Source: Cellulomonas sp. Leaf395 (GTDB taxonomy: Bacteria > Actinomycetota > Actinomycetes > Actinomycetales > Cellulomonadaceae). From it: 64,000 bases of DNA. A program made the position numbers and the translations under genes. How positions within the stretch are numbered: position 1 is the stretch's first letter; each line of letters opens with the position of its first letter. Of this stretch, positions 15,178 to 27,659 are shown piece by piece. The notes under the pieces were generated by a model. That model saw only the letters and a list, made by a program, of their open reading frames with translations. It did no database searches and was not told the DNA's origin. The stretch is taken from NCBI RefSeq assembly GCF_001424125.1, contig NZ_LMQI01000002.1:1-64000 (forward strand). The letters are read 5' to 3'.

Positions 15178-18100
15178 TCAGCGGATGCTGACCGGCGCGC
15201 TCGTGCTCGGGTTGACGTTCGCGGTGTCGGTCGGGACGAACGTCGCCGTGTACGTGTGTGTGCCCGACGGGACCGTGCCGATGGCGACGCCCAGCACCAC
15301 GTTCAGACGCTTCACCACCGTGCCCCCCTCGCGGAGCTCGACCGTGCCGGACGGCACCCGACCGATGTCGGAGGAGACCGTCGCGATGGCGATCGACGGG
15401 ATGAACAGGAAGCCACGCGTCACGGTCAACCCGGTCGTCGTGGTCACCTTCTTCACCTCGACGGTCACGGGCTCCGACTCCGAGCCGGTCACGGTGTCGT
15501 CGCCGGCGAACCGGGCGACCACCTGGTAGGTGCCTGCCGGTGTGGACGACGGGATCCGCAAGGTCGCGGTGCCGCCCTGCAGAGTCGCCGTGCCGAGCAC
15601 GGTGTCACCAGCGACGAACTCCACCGTCCCGGCCACCGGCACGTCGGCCGTGACTGTCGCCGTGAGCTCGACGCGTGACGACGAGCCGTACACCTGGCTG
15701 GCCGCCGACGCCGTGAGCGTGGTCGTCGACGAGGGGATGTTCGCCTCGACGGTGAGCGGGAGCGTCACCGTGGTGCCGCTCGGGCTCGCCACCAGCGTCA
15801 GCGTGTGGGCACCCGCGCTCGTACCCGCCGGGATCGTCACCGAGACGTCGGCGCTGCCGGCACTGACCGGCACCGTGCCGATGGATGCGCCGTCGAGCCG
15901 GACGTCCAGGCTGGTGTTCAGCGGCGACCCGAGGCTCGTCAGGTCCAGCTTGGTCACCGGGAACGCCAGCGTGTCCCCGGCCGTGACCGTCGACGGCACC
16001 ATCGGGACCCCGACCGACTGTCGGGCGAAGTCCGGGGCGAGCCCGGGGTGCGCCTGCAGGTAGGAGATCCAGCCGTCGCGGTCGACGAGCCCGGAGTCGC
16101 GGGCGTCCGTGCTCTGCGTGAAGATCCGGAAGTTGTCGCCGCCGGTCACGAGGAACGAGAACGTCCCGATCCGGTAGCTCGCTGCCGGGTCGATCGGTGC
16201 ACCGTCCACGGTGATGGACGTGATGCGCGACCCCGCCGGTGCCGCGGCGTCGAACGTGTACGTCACGTTGTCCGACAGACCCAGCTGCAGGTACGACCTG
16301 GTCGGGACCGAGCCGTCCGCGAGGGTCTGCCACTGCTGCTCGAGCATCGTCTTGAACTGAGCGCCCGTGAGCGACGTGGTCCAGAGGTTGTTCACGAACG
16401 GCAGCACGCTGTTGGCCTCGGCCGTCGTGATGACGCCGTCCGGGGCGTACAGCAGCTCGGCACGCATGCCCCCGGGGTTGACGACACCGATCTCCGCGCC
16501 GCCGAGGTTCTCCGGGGCGAGCGTGTCCCGCAGCGCGTTCGCCACGAGATCGCCCAGGGTGGACTCGTTGGCCCGGTCGTCGCGGGCGGTCGCCGGTGCC
16601 GTGTACCCAGTGGGCCCGTACGTGCCGCCCGTGAAGGCGGTCGTGATGTCGGCAGTCACCGAACCGACGGGGACCGAGCCGACCTCGTTCGCGTAGGCCA
16701 GCGCCGCCTGCACGATGGTGTTGACCTGCGCCACGCGCGGGTACGTCGCGACGAGCTGGGCGGCGAATGCCGCCTCGTTCTGCGCGGGGGTGTTGCCGGC
16801 GACGACGGGTGCGACCAGACGCGGCACGTTCTGCTGGGTGTGCGCGACGACCTCACCGCTGGCCGGGTCGTAGGTCAGGACGATCTTGCCGATGAACTCG
16901 CCGTAGCTGCCCGTCTGCAGGATCGGCCGCGTCGTGCCGGGCTCACCGGGAACCGGCGCCTCCCACGCGTACTGCTGGTGGGTGTGGCCCGTGAAGATCG
17001 CGTCGACGGCGGCGGAGGTCTCCTCGACGATCTTCTGGAACGCCCCGCCCTGGGCGAGCTCCTCCTCGAGGGTGCCGCCCGGCAGACCCTCGTGGGCGCC
17101 CTCGTGGAAGCTGGCGACGAGCACCTCAGCCTCGCCGTTGGACTCGTCGCCGTCGCTCAGCTGGGCGGCGACGCGGTTGACGGCGTCGACCGGGTCGCCG
17201 AACTCCAGCTCCGTGATGCCGCCGGGGCTGACCAGCGAGGGCGTCTCCCCGGTGACCGCACCGATGACGCCGACGGACACGCCGGCCATGTCGAGGATCG
17301 CGTACTCCGGCAGCGCCGGCGTCGTCGTCCCCTTGAGGTAGACGTTCGCCCCGAGGTAGTCCCACGTGGCGTTGGTGCCACCCGCGATCACGCGGTCGGT
17401 GAGGTCCTGGAACCCCTTGTCGAACTCGTGGTTGCCCACGGCCGACGCGTTGAGCTCGAGGGCGTTCAGCACGTCGATCGTCGGCTGGTCCTGCTGGACA
17501 GCCGAGGCGAACAGGGACGCGCTGATGTTGTCACCGGCCGACACGAATGCGACCGGACCCCCTGCCGCGACGGCCGCCGACTTCTCCTTCTCGACCGTGC
17601 CCGCGAACTTCACGGTGTTGGTGTCGATGCGTCCGTGGAAGTCGTTGATGTCGAGCAGCGTCAGGTTGACCGGCTTGGCCGCACCGTTGACCAGCCCGAC
17701 GACCACCGGGTCGTGGTCGGAGGACCGGTAGGCGTCCGGCGCGTAGAAGAGCGTGCCGTGGTAGTTGTAGCGCGAGTACTCGAGCGCGATGGACTCCTCG
17801 GCGTTGATCTCCCAGATGTCCGCATCCGTGGCCCGCTGCATCGCCGCCTCGTTGAGCAGCACGTGGTCGAGCGAGCCGACCAGTCCGCCGAAGAGGTACG
17901 AGTACTGGCCGTCGGCGAGCGCCGTCGCGGCGTCCGTGTAGCCGACGGCGTACAGCTCCTGCAGCGGGTCCTCGTGGGTGTACGCGTTGAAGTCACCGAC
18001 GAGCGCGACCGCGTCGGCCTCGCCCTGCACGGTCGGCACCCAGTCGCGCAGCGCCTTCGCCTGCCGGACCCGGGACTCGTTCGAGGCGCCCTGGCCGTCG

Positions 18101-20148
18101 CCCGTGTCCTTGTCACCCGGCCACGGACCGGCCGACCCCTTGGACTTGAAGTGGTTGACGACGACGAAGAACGGCTCGCCTCCGTCGACTGGTGTGAACG
18201 CCTGGCCGATCGGCTCCCGAGCGTTGTTGAACGCTCCGCCGTCCGCGCTCTCGGTGCCGAGGGCCCGCGACTCGCCCGTGCGCTCGACCGCCGCCGGCTT
18301 GTAGATGATCGCGTTGGTGATGACGTCGAGCTCGGCGGCGGGCGGCAGCTCGGTCGACGACGGGACGAACGCCCAGACTTCGGAGCCCGCAGCCGCGTTC
18401 AGGGCGTCGACCAGCGTGCCGAGCGCCTCATCGGCGACCCCGTCCACGCGGGCCGAGTTCTCGATCTCGAGCAGGCCGACGACGTCGGCGTCGAGCGCGT
18501 TGATGGCGGCGACGATCTTCGCCTGCTGACGGTCCAGGTCGGCCTGGTCCCACGCGCCGCGCTGGTCGCAGCCCTTCTCCACCGTCACGCCGTCACCCGT
18601 TCGGTCCGGGTAGGCGACGCAGGCGGTGTCCGAGCTGCCCAGCGTCGTGAAGTAGTTGAGGACGTTGAACGACGCGACCTTCAGGTCACCACCCACCTCG
18701 ACCGGGGCGGCCGTGCGGGTGTTCGTGAACGTCGCCGGCGGGGTCCCGCCCGCGACGAAGGGCGTGGTCGGGTTGAGCTTCCACACGTTGTTGCGGAAGT
18801 CGACGACCACCGGAGCCGTGATCGTGGCGGCGGCACCCACCCGGACCGGGTTGGCCAGGGACACGTACGGCGGGGTCAGGGCGCTGTTCGCCGGCGACAG
18901 GAAGTTCGTCGTCGCACCGTCGTCCAGGACGACCGCGCGCGCGGCCGTGTCGGCGACCGAGGCAGCGGCCTCGGGCGAACTGGGTCGACCCACCTCCGTG
19001 GGCTGCACCAAGGGCGTCGTCCCAGCGGCCAGACGAACCTCGCCGTACTGGTTCGTGCTGTACGTGTCGGCCACGGTGAACGCGCCGGTCGGCGCATAGA
19101 GCATCGACTCCAGCGCCTCACGTGCGGCATCCGTCGTCGGCCACGCGCCCGAGAAGGGCGTCACGGCGGCGGCGGCCGGCAGCTTCACCAGGTCCGCCGC
19201 GGCGGAGACCGTGATCTCGGTGAGGCCGTTGAACTCGGAGATTGCGCCGGTCACCTGGACGTGGTCGCCGATCGTCACCGACCCGACGGTGGCCGACGAG
19301 AACACGAAGACCGCGTCGGACGCACCCGGAGTCGCGTCCGTCGCGCCGCCTGTGCCGGGGGTCTGGATCACGTAGCCGCTGAACCCGCCCGTCGGGTAGG
19401 CGGCCGTGACCACGCCGGTCGTCCTGACGGTCGAGCCGACCAGCCCGGAGGCCGGCCCGGTGCCCTGGATCTCGGCGATCGACACCTCGGTCGGCTCGGG
19501 CGGATCGGTCGGGTCTGTCGGGTCGGTGCTGCTCGACGTCGGGGTCGGCGCACCGGCAGTGAAGTCGGCTGCGTTGATCGCCGTGTTGGTGTGGGTCGCA
19601 TTGCGGGACACCGAGGTCGAGTTCGACGTGCCGGGCGCGGGCGCTCCGGCGAACACGACCGAGGTTCCCCAGCCGACCAGGTCGACGACGGACGGCTCGG
19701 CCGCGCAGGCTGCAGCAGTCGCGCACACGAGCGTGTCGGACGTGGTCGTGAGCGCCACCTTGCCGGCGCTTCCCGACATCGCGATCGTGCCGTCGATGTC
19801 GGGCGTGATGGCGGGCTGGCTGGTGTCCGCACCCAACGCCTCCCCGACGAGCAGCGACTCACCGGCGGCGATCGTGCCGGACAAGGCCGTCTTCGACGAG
19901 AAGGTCGTGTTGGTGGCGGAACCGTACTGGACCGCCCAGCCGGTCACCTCGACCGGCGCATCCGTGGGGTTGACCAGCTCGATGAAGTCGCGGTTGAAGA
20001 GGCCGCCGGAGTTCCCTCCGCCGCCGTACACCTCGTTGATCAGGACGCGCGGGGTTGTGCCCACCGCGGCCTGCGCAGCACCCGCCGTGATCACACCGCC
20101 CGTCAGGGCCAACGCGAGGGCGGCGACGCCCCCGCTGATCGACTTCAT
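15178..20148 (-). CDS. Secreted ExeM/NucH-type nuclease fused to 5'-nucleotidase
   Basis: This 1656-residue exported protein probably degrades extracellular DNA and releases phosphate from the nucleotides. Order: signal peptide 1-27 (cleavage near AQA-AVG); lamin-tail domain about 33-200; Pro/Thr linker 202-222; OB-like region 223-330; endonuclease/exonuclease/phosphatase domain 488-820 with N495, E561, H666, D719/N721, D761/H762 and D811/H812; calcineurin-like 5'-nucleotidase from 828 (DINDFHGR, AGDNIS, GNHEFD, FTGHTHQQY) plus its C-terminal domain (to about 1330); then Ig-like modules to the end. No LPXTG or membrane anchor is seen. Start 20148 places the signal peptide at the N-terminus; the frame is open to 20217. 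Confidence 0.9.
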   Translation of the reverse strand: MKSISGGVAALALALTGGVITAGAAQAAVGTTPRVLINEVYGGGGNSGGLFNRDFIELVNPTDAPVEVTGWAVQYGSATNTTFSSKTALSGTIAAGESLLVGEALGADTSQPAITPDIDGTIAMSGSAGKVALTTTSDTLVCATAAACAAEPSVVDLVGWGTSVVFAGAPAPGTSNSTSVSRNATHTNTAINAADFTAGAPTPTSSSTDPTDPTDPPEPTEVSIAEIQGTGPASGLVGSTVRTTGVVTAAYPTGGFSGYVIQTPGTGGATDATPGASDAVFVFSSATVGSVTIGDHVQVTGAISEFNGLTEITVSAAADLVKLPAAAAVTPFSGAWPTTDAAREALESMLYAPTGAFTVADTYSTNQYGEVRLAAGTTPLVQPTEVGRPSSPEAAASVADTAARAVVLDDGATTNFLSPANSALTPPYVSLANPVRVGAAATITAPVVVDFRNNVWKLNPTTPFVAGGTPPATFTNTRTAAPVEVGGDLKVASFNVLNYFTTLGSSDTACVAYPDRTGDGVTVEKGCDQRGAWDQADLDRQQAKIVAAINALDADVVGLLEIENSARVDGVADEALGTLVDALNAAAGSEVWAFVPSSTELPPAAELDVITNAIIYKPAAVERTGESRALGTESADGGAFNNAREPIGQAFTPVDGGEPFFVVVNHFKSKGSAGPWPGDKDTGDGQGASNESRVRQAKALRDWVPTVQGEADAVALVGDFNAYTHEDPLQELYAVGYTDAATALADGQYSYLFGGLVGSLDHVLLNEAAMQRATDADIWEINAEESIALEYSRYNYHGTLFYAPDAYRSSDHDPVVVGLVNGAAKPVNLTLLDINDFHGRIDTNTVKFAGTVEKEKSAAVAAGGPVAFVSAGDNISASLFASAVQQDQPTIDVLNALELNASAVGNHEFDKGFQDLTDRVIAGGTNATWDYLGANVYLKGTTTPALPEYAILDMAGVSVGVIGAVTGETPSLVSPGGITELEFGDPVDAVNRVAAQLSDGDESNGEAEVLVASFHEGAHEGLPGGTLEEELAQGGAFQKIVEETSAAVDAIFTGHTHQQYAWEAPVPGEPGTTRPILQTGSYGEFIGKIVLTYDPASGEVVAHTQQNVPRLVAPVVAGNTPAQNEAAFAAQLVATYPRVAQVNTIVQAALAYANEVGSVPVGSVTADITTAFTGGTYGPTGYTAPATARDDRANESTLGDLVANALRDTLAPENLGGAEIGVVNPGGMRAELLYAPDGVITTAEANSVLPFVNNLWTTSLTGAQFKTMLEQQWQTLADGSVPTRSYLQLGLSDNVTYTFDAAAPAGSRITSITVDGAPIDPAASYRIGTFSFLVTGGDNFRIFTQSTDARDSGLVDRDGWISYLQAHPGLAPDFARQSVGVPMVPSTVTAGDTLAFPVTKLDLTSLGSPLNTSLDVRLDGASIGTVPVSAGSADVSVTIPAGTSAGAHTLTLVASPSGTTVTLPLTVEANIPSSTTTLTASAASQVYGSSSRVELTATVTADVPVAGTVEFVAGDTVLGTATLQGGTATLRIPSSTPAGTYQVVARFAGDDTVTGSESEPVTVEVKKVTTTTGLTVTRGFLFIPSIAIATVSSDIGRVPSGTVELREGGTVVKRLNVVLGVAIGTVPSGTHTYTATFVPTDTANVNPSTSAPVSIR

Positions 20149-20240
20149 CGCAGGACGCACGTCGAGCTCGCTTTCGTCGGGGGCGCAAAAAGTGGCCGCT
20201 CGTGACGGCCTGGACAACTGTCGCTGTTCGTCCGATTCGC

Positions 20241-20272
20241 GGCAACTACTCGCCGGTAACTATTGGGTGAAC
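20241..20272 (-). promoter_or_regulatory. GTTNCC direct repeats, possible PHO-box-like site
   Basis: On the minus strand GTTCACC (20272-20266), GTTACCG (20260-20254) and GTTGCC (20046 offset: 20246-20241) follow one another 93 to 124 bp before the nuclease start. GTTCACC is the core of actinobacterial PhoP boxes, but true boxes repeat every 11 bp; here spacing is 12 and 14, so the match is partial. Phosphate control would suit a nuclease/5'-nucleotidase. No clear -10 hexamer is visible. Confidence 0.3.
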
Positions 20273-20297
20273 ACATCCGATGATTTGTCCGGGTACG

Positions 20298-20337
20298 CCG
20301 CAGCCCTCGTCGACCGGGCGGTCGACGAGGGCTGCGG
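20298..20337 (-). terminator. pheT terminator hairpin
   Basis: ccgcagccctcgtcgac (20298-20314) and its exact complement (20321-20337) form a 17-bp perfect stem with a 6-nt loop, starting 8 nt after the pheT stop. It separates pheST from the nuclease gene downstream on the same strand. No T-tract follows, which is common in GC-rich actinobacterial terminators. Confidence 0.75.
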
Positions 20338-20345
20338 ACAGCTCC

Positions 20346-22903
20346 TCAGGCGCGCAGCGTCGCCCCGAACCGGCGGTGCGCCTCCGCGACGATCGACTCC
20401 CGGACCGTCGCCGACTCCTGCGCGGTCAGCGTCCGGTCGGCGGCGCGCAGACGGAGCGAGAACGCCAGCGACTTGTGGTCCTCGCCCACCTGGGGGCCGG
20501 TGTACACGTCGAACAGCCGGACCTCCTCGACGACGTCCCCGACCGGGCTCGCGGCGGCGCCGACCCGGACCGCGTCGAGCACGTCGGCAGCCGGGACCGT
20601 CGACGCGACCACCAGGGCGACGTCCTCCTTGTTCACGGGGAACGTCGAGACCGGCACCGCCGGGACGGGGTCGGGTGACGCCGCCGCCAGCACCACGTCG
20701 AGGTCCACCTCGAACGCGGCCGTGCGGGCCGGCAGACCGAGCGCGGTCACGACGTTCGGGTGCAGCTCGCCGGCGTGGCCGACGAGGGTGCCGTCGGTCG
20801 TCGTCAGTCGTGCGCACCGCCCCGGGTGCCACGGCGCGTGGTCGGCGTCGGCCGACGCCACGAGCTGCACCCCGACGACCTCCGCGACCAGGAGCGCAGC
20901 CGCGATCGCGTCGGTGTGGTCGGCCCGGCGGCCCGTCCCCCACCAGCCGGCAGGCTCGCGCAGCCCCGCGAGGACCCCGGCGACGCGGCGCGGCTGCGGG
21001 GGCACGGCCGCGTCGATCGCGGCGAGCTGCTCGTCGGACGGGCGGACCCCACCCGGCAGTCGCGGAGCGCCGGGCGCACCCGGGACCGGCCGCGTGACCA
21101 GCCCGAGCTCGAAGATCGCCACGTCGCTCGCGCCCCGGCTCACGTTGCGCCGCGCGGTGTCGAGCAGGGTGACCAGCAGGTTCGTGCGCAGGTACGGCTG
21201 CTCGTCGGAGAGCGGGTTGACCAACCGCAGGGCACGACGACGGGCGTCGTCCGCGGGCAGGTTCAGCGCGTCGAGCTGGTCGGTCCCGATGAACGGGTAG
21301 CTGAGCACCTCGACGAGACCCGCCTCGGCCAGCGCCCGGGCGATCGAACGCCGGGCACGCTGGCCCGCGGTCAGGCCGGCGCCGGCCGGGGCGACGGGGA
21401 GCGTCGACGGGATCGCGTCGTACCCGCGCAGGCGCGCGATCTCCTCGACCAGGTCGACGCCCGCGACGAGGTCGGGGCGCCACGACGGAGGCGTCACCGT
21501 GATCGCGTCGGCACCGGCGTCGGCCACGTCGCAGCCGATCGACCGCAGCGTCTCCCGCACCTCGTCGGCCGAGAACGGCAGGCCGACGAGCCGCGTCGGC
21601 AGGTCCAGCGCGAGGTCGAACGACGCCAGGGGGACACGACTGTCGACGTCCGTCAGCGGACCAGCGACGCCGCCGCCGTGCTCGACCAGCAGCGCGACCG
21701 TCCGGGCGACCGCCACCGGCGGCAGCTGCGGGTCCGCGCCGCGCTCGAACCGCTTCGCCGCCTCGCTGGGCAGCTTGTGGCGACGCGCCGAGCGAGCCAC
21801 GGTGATGGGGTCGAAGTGGGCGGCCTCGATGAGCAGGTCGGTCGTCGTCGCGCTGACCTCGCTGTCCCCGCCGCCCATGACGGCTGCGAGACCGATGGGC
21901 CGGGCGCCGCGCACGCCGCCGGGGCTGTCGGTGATGAGCAGGTCCTCGGGGTCGAGCACCCGGTCGACGTCGTCGAGGGTTCTGATCCGCTCGCCGGGGT
22001 TCGCCCGACGCACCACGATCGGCTCGGACAGGTGCGCCAGGTCGTACGCGTGCAGCGGCTGCCCGAGGTCGAGCATCACGTAGTTGGTGACGTCGACGGC
22101 GAGGCTGATCGGCCGCATGCCGGCCTGCTGCAACCGGCGCTGCATCCAGGCGGGCGACGGGTCGTTCGCGCGCACGCCCCGCACGATCTGCGCGACGAAG
22201 CGGTCGGCACCCGGGACCCCGTGGATCGGCGCCGCGTCGTCGATCTCCACCGCGAAGCCGCCCCCGGCGGGACGCTCGTCTCCCGAGGGCAGACCGTGGT
22301 CGGTGAACGTCGCGCCCGTCGACAGCCCGTACTCGCGCGCGACCCCGCGCATCGAGAAGCAGTACCCGCGGTCGGGCGTCACGTTGATCTCGAGGACCTC
22401 CTCCCCGAGCCCGAGCAGCTCGCGCGCGTCCGTGCCGACGGGCGCGTCCAGCCCGAGCTCGGACAGCACGATGATCCCGGCGTGGTCCTCACCCAGCCCG
22501 AGCTCGCGCGCTGAGCAGATCATCCCGTCGGACACGTGGCCGTACGTCTTGCGCGATGCGATGGCGAACGGTCCGGGCAGGACCGCTCCCGGCAGCGCGA
22601 CGACGACGTGGTCACCGACGACGAAGTTGTGCGCACCGCACACGATGCCGCGAGGACCGCCGCCGGGCTCGTTGTGCTCGGCGCCGACGTCCACCCGGCA
22701 CCAGTTGATGGTCTTGCCGTTCTTCTGCGGCTCGGGCGTCACCTCCACGACCTCGCCGACGACCAGCGGACCGGTCACGGCGGCGGCGTGGATCGCCTCC
22801 TCCTCCAGACCCACGCGGACAAGGTCCGCCGCCAGCTGTTCGGCGGTCAGGCCCGCGGGGAGCTCGACGTGCTCGGCGAGCCACGTCAGGGGGATGCGCG
22901 GCA

Positions 22904-22904
<1 letters not shown>
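20346..22904 (-). CDS. pheT: Phenylalanyl-tRNA synthetase beta subunit
   Basis: This is the large subunit of the alpha2-beta2 synthetase that charges tRNA-Phe. The 852 residues contain the N-terminal tRNA-binding (EMAP-like) domain at about 40-155 (CGAHNFVVGDHV), the B3/B4 editing domain at about 210-380 with its tRNA-mischarge proofreading site, the B5 domain at about 400-475, the synthetase-like core, and the C-terminal anticodon-binding FDX-ACB domain at about 760-852. Start ATG overlaps the pheS stop by 1 nt. Confidence 0.97.
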
Positions 22905-24100
<1,196 letters not shown>

Positions 24101-24205
24101 TCACGTGCGCGTCAGTGGCGCGGCCCGGGAACGGGCCCAGGAAATCGGCGACCACCGGCCGCCTGCGCACGCGCTGTCATGGTCGCCATGATGCCACGAC
24201 CGTCG

Positions 24206-24847
24206 CTACCGCCCCAGCGCAAAGGTCTCGACCCGCTCGTACAGCGGTCCCCCGCCGCGCCCGGCACCCGGCTGCGACGAGACGAGGGTGAGCTCGTCGA
24301 CGAGCCAGCGCGGCCCCTCGTACACGGCGAGCGCGCGCACGAGGCTCGCCGCGACCTCCCCGTCCTCCGAGCCGTTCGTGTCCGCCCGCGGGCCTGGCCG
24401 GTCGGGTCGCGACGAGCGCCGCCGAGGTGGCCCGCTGCCGGGACGCACCCGTCCGATGGTCAGGTGCGGACGGTCGCGGGGCCGGTTGTCGGTCACGCCG
24501 CCCGCCGACTCCCCCGCCTCGACGCACCCGCGCGTCACCGTGCGTTGTGTCTCCAGGTCGCCGGCGACACCCACCCAGAGCGTCCGGTGCGAGAAGACGC
24601 CGGCGCCGCGCAGCGCCAGCTCGTACGGCTCGATCCCGGCGGCGACCTCGGCCAGGTCGGCGGTCAGGCCCAGCACGACGCCGTCGGGGAGGTCGCCGTA
24701 GAACGCCACCGTGAGGTGCCACGTCTCCCGTGCGGACCAGCGCACGGCCGACGAGAGGCCGGCCGGGGCGCCTCGCACCGAGGCGAGAGCCAGGTCCAGA
24801 TGGTCGAGGACGTCATCGGGTGGCCACACCGCGGCGAACAGCCTCAC
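24206..24847 (-). CDS. thpR: RNA 2',3'-cyclic phosphodiesterase (2'-5' RNA ligase family)
   Basis: This 2H phosphoesterase hydrolyses 2',3'-cyclic phosphate ends of RNA. The two catalytic HxTx motifs are WHLTVAFYG and RPHLTIGR, spaced as in ThpR. GTG 24847 overlaps the stop of the methyltransferase gene (GTGA) and starts directly at the conserved VRLFAAVWPP; this gives 213 residues. An Arg/Pro-rich insertion of about 25 residues follows the second motif, longer than in most homologues. Confidence 0.88.
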   Translation of the reverse strand: MRLFAAVWPPDDVLDHLDLALASVRGAPAGLSSAVRWSARETWHLTVAFYGDLPDGVVLGLTADLAEVAAGIEPYELALRGAGVFSHRTLWVGVAGDLETQRTVTRGCVEAGESAGGVTDNRPRDRPHLTIGRVRPGSGPPRRRSSRPDRPGPRADTNGSEDGEVAASLVRALAVYEGPRWLVDELTLVSSQPGAGRGGGPLYERVETFALGR

Positions 24848-25668
24848 CGCTGGGCCCGCGAGCTGGCGTAGAGGCAGACCGTCGCCGCGGTCGACAGGTT
24901 GAGCGACTCCGCCCGTCCGCGGATGGGCACCCGCACGACGGCGTCCGCCAGTGCGCGGTCCTCCTCGCGCAGCCCCCAGGCCTCGTTGCCGAACACCCAC
25001 GCGGTCGGGCGCGCGAGGTCGGGCACGCCGGCCGGCGCGTGGCCGGCGACGTCCAGCAGGTCGTCGAGGTCGTGCACGCCGGCACCGTCCGCCGCCAGGA
25101 CGGTCAGCCCCGCGGCACGCAGCGCGTCGACCGTCGACGGGAGGTCCGTCCCCGTGACGACGGGCAGGTGGAACAAGGACCCGGCGGTCGAGCGGACCAC
25201 CTTCGGGTTGTGCAGGTCGACGCTCTGCGCGGTCAGCACCACGGCGTCGGCACCGGCTGCGTCGGCCGCCCGCACGACGGTGCCCGCGTTCCCGGGGTCG
25301 CGCACGTGCGCCAGCACGGCCACCAGGCGCGGCGCGCCCGCCAGCACCGAGTCGAGGGTGTGCGCCGTCAGCGCCGCCACCGCGACGACCTGCTGGCCGT
25401 CGGGGCTCATGGCGTCGAGCACCTCGACAGTGCCGGTGTGCACCCGGATCCTGCGCTCGCGCGCGGCACCGACGATCTCCGGGTACCGCTGCGCCGACTC
25501 CACGGTCACGTACACGTCGTGCACGTCCGCCGCCAGCACCGCCTCCCGCACGGACTGGGGACCCTCGACGACGAACCTCCCGGCGCGCTGCCGCACGGTC
25601 CGGCCGACCAGCGCGCGCACCGCCTTGACCCGCTCGGCCCGGGGGTTGGTCAGGATCTCGTCAGCCAC
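24844..25668 (-). CDS. TrmH/SpoU family rRNA methyltransferase
   Basis: This is a SAM-dependent 2'-O-ribose methyltransferase of the SPOUT knot family, probably acting on 23S rRNA. The N-terminal substrate-binding domain (about 1-95) precedes the catalytic domain with the three SpoU motifs: RDPGNAGTVVRAADAAGA, VFGNEAWGL and VRVPIRGRAESLNLSTAA. I use GTG 25668 (274 residues), which starts at VADEILTNPRAERVKAV, the normal beginning; the frame is open to 25746 but lacks conservation. It couples to thpR by a GTGA overlap. Confidence 0.88.
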   Translation of the reverse strand: MADEILTNPRAERVKAVRALVGRTVRQRAGRFVVEGPQSVREAVLAADVHDVYVTVESAQRYPEIVGAARERRIRVHTGTVEVLDAMSPDGQQVVAVAALTAHTLDSVLAGAPRLVAVLAHVRDPGNAGTVVRAADAAGADAVVLTAQSVDLHNPKVVRSTAGSLFHLPVVTGTDLPSTVDALRAAGLTVLAADGAGVHDLDDLLDVAGHAPAGVPDLARPTAWVFGNEAWGLREEDRALADAVVRVPIRGRAESLNLSTAATVCLYASSRAQR

Positions 25669-25752
25669 GGGGACATCATGCCTGGGTACGGCGAAGCCCC
25701 CAGGGTCCGCCGATGACACAGGCGACTCCGGGGGCTCCGGGTGCACCGAGCC

Positions 25753-25786
25753 ACCGCCCGGCCCCGCGCGAGGCGGGTCGGGCGGT
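25753..25786 (-). terminator. Terminator of the infC-rpmI-rplT operon
   Basis: accgcccg (25753-25760) pairs with cgggcggt (25779-25786), and inside it cccgc (25763-25767) with gcggg (25773-25777). The compound stem starts 23 nt after the rplT stop and lies before the methyltransferase gene. Confidence 0.6.
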
Positions 25787-25808
25787 CGAGCTCAGCGACG
25801 AACGAGGG

Positions 25809-26192
25809 TCACGCAGCCTTCGGCGCGTTGACGTCCTCGGGCAGAGCAGCCTTGGCGGCGGCCACGAGCGTGTTGAACGTCGCGGCGTCATTGACGGCGA
25901 GGTCGGCCAGGACGCGACGGTCCACCTCGATGCCCGCGAGCTTGAGGCCCTGGATCAGGCGGTTGTAGGTCAGGCCCTGCTCGCGGGACGCAGCGTTGAT
26001 GCGCTGGATCCACAGCTTGCGGAAGTCCTGCTTGCGCACCTTGCGGTCGCGGTACGCGTAGACGAGGGAGTGGGTGACCTGCTCCTTCGCCTTCCGGTAC
26101 AGGCGCGACCGCTGACCGCGGTAACCCGCAGCGCGCTCGAGGGTTGTACGGCGCTTCTTCTGGGCGTTGACCGCCCGCTTCACGCGTGCCAC
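25809..26192 (-). CDS. rplT: 50S ribosomal protein L20
   Basis: This is a 23S rRNA-binding, early assembly protein of the large subunit. The 127-residue product starts [19 protein letters not shown], has the Lys/Arg-rich N-terminal tail and the conserved [21 protein letters not shown], and ends with a short Ala-rich tail. It is the third gene of the infC-rpmI-rplT operon. Confidence 0.98.
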   Translation of the reverse strand: MARVKRAVNAQKKRRTTLERAAGYRGQRSRLYRKAKEQVTHSLVYAYRDRKVRKQDFRKLWIQRINAASREQGLTYNRLIQGLKLAGIEVDRRVLADLAVNDAATFNTLVAAAKAALPEDVNAPKAA

Positions 26193-26255
26193 GTGATGCT
26201 CCTTGCTTGTCTCAGGCTCGGGCCGAGTGACCGGGGCGCAGCAGCGCCCCCGGGG

Positions 26256-26450
26256 TCACTTGCCGAGCAGCTTCTTGATACGGGGGGCGTCGGCAGGGGA
26301 GACGACGAGGTCGCCGGCGATGCGGCGGGTGCGGCGGCTCGACTTGTGCTCGAGCAGGTGGCGACCGCCGGCCTGCTCGCGCATGACCTTGCCGGTCCCG
26401 GTGACCCGGAAGCGCTTCTTGGCACCGGAGTGCGTCTTGTTCTTCGGCAT
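26256..26450 (-). CDS. rpmI: 50S ribosomal protein L35
   Basis: This 64-residue basic protein has the L35 signature [20 protein letters not shown] and ends in RIKKLLGK. I start at MPKN (26450); the frame is open for 11 more codons upstream that are not part of the family. It lies 93 nt after infC and 63 nt before rplT. Confidence 0.98.
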   Translation of the reverse strand: MPKNKTHSGAKKRFRVTGTGKVMREQAGGRHLLEHKSSRRTRRIAGDLVVSPADAPRIKKLLGK

Positions 26451-26543
26451 GGCTGCCGTGTCTCCTTGTCCTTCACATCGCACGGGTTCGTACGACTCGT
26501 CTGGTGCGGTCCGACGGGGGGCCGGGCCGTCCGTTCGTGCGGG

Positions 26544-27659
<1,116 letters not shown>

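Noticed and set aside
15805..20205. Plus-strand ORF of 1466 codons opposite the secreted nuclease
   Set aside because: Same antisense effect; the minus-strand protein has full domain structure and a signal peptide.
20149..20345. A small gene between the nuclease and pheT
   Set aside because: No frame with ribosome binding site and coding bias; the space is explained by a terminator and a promoter region.
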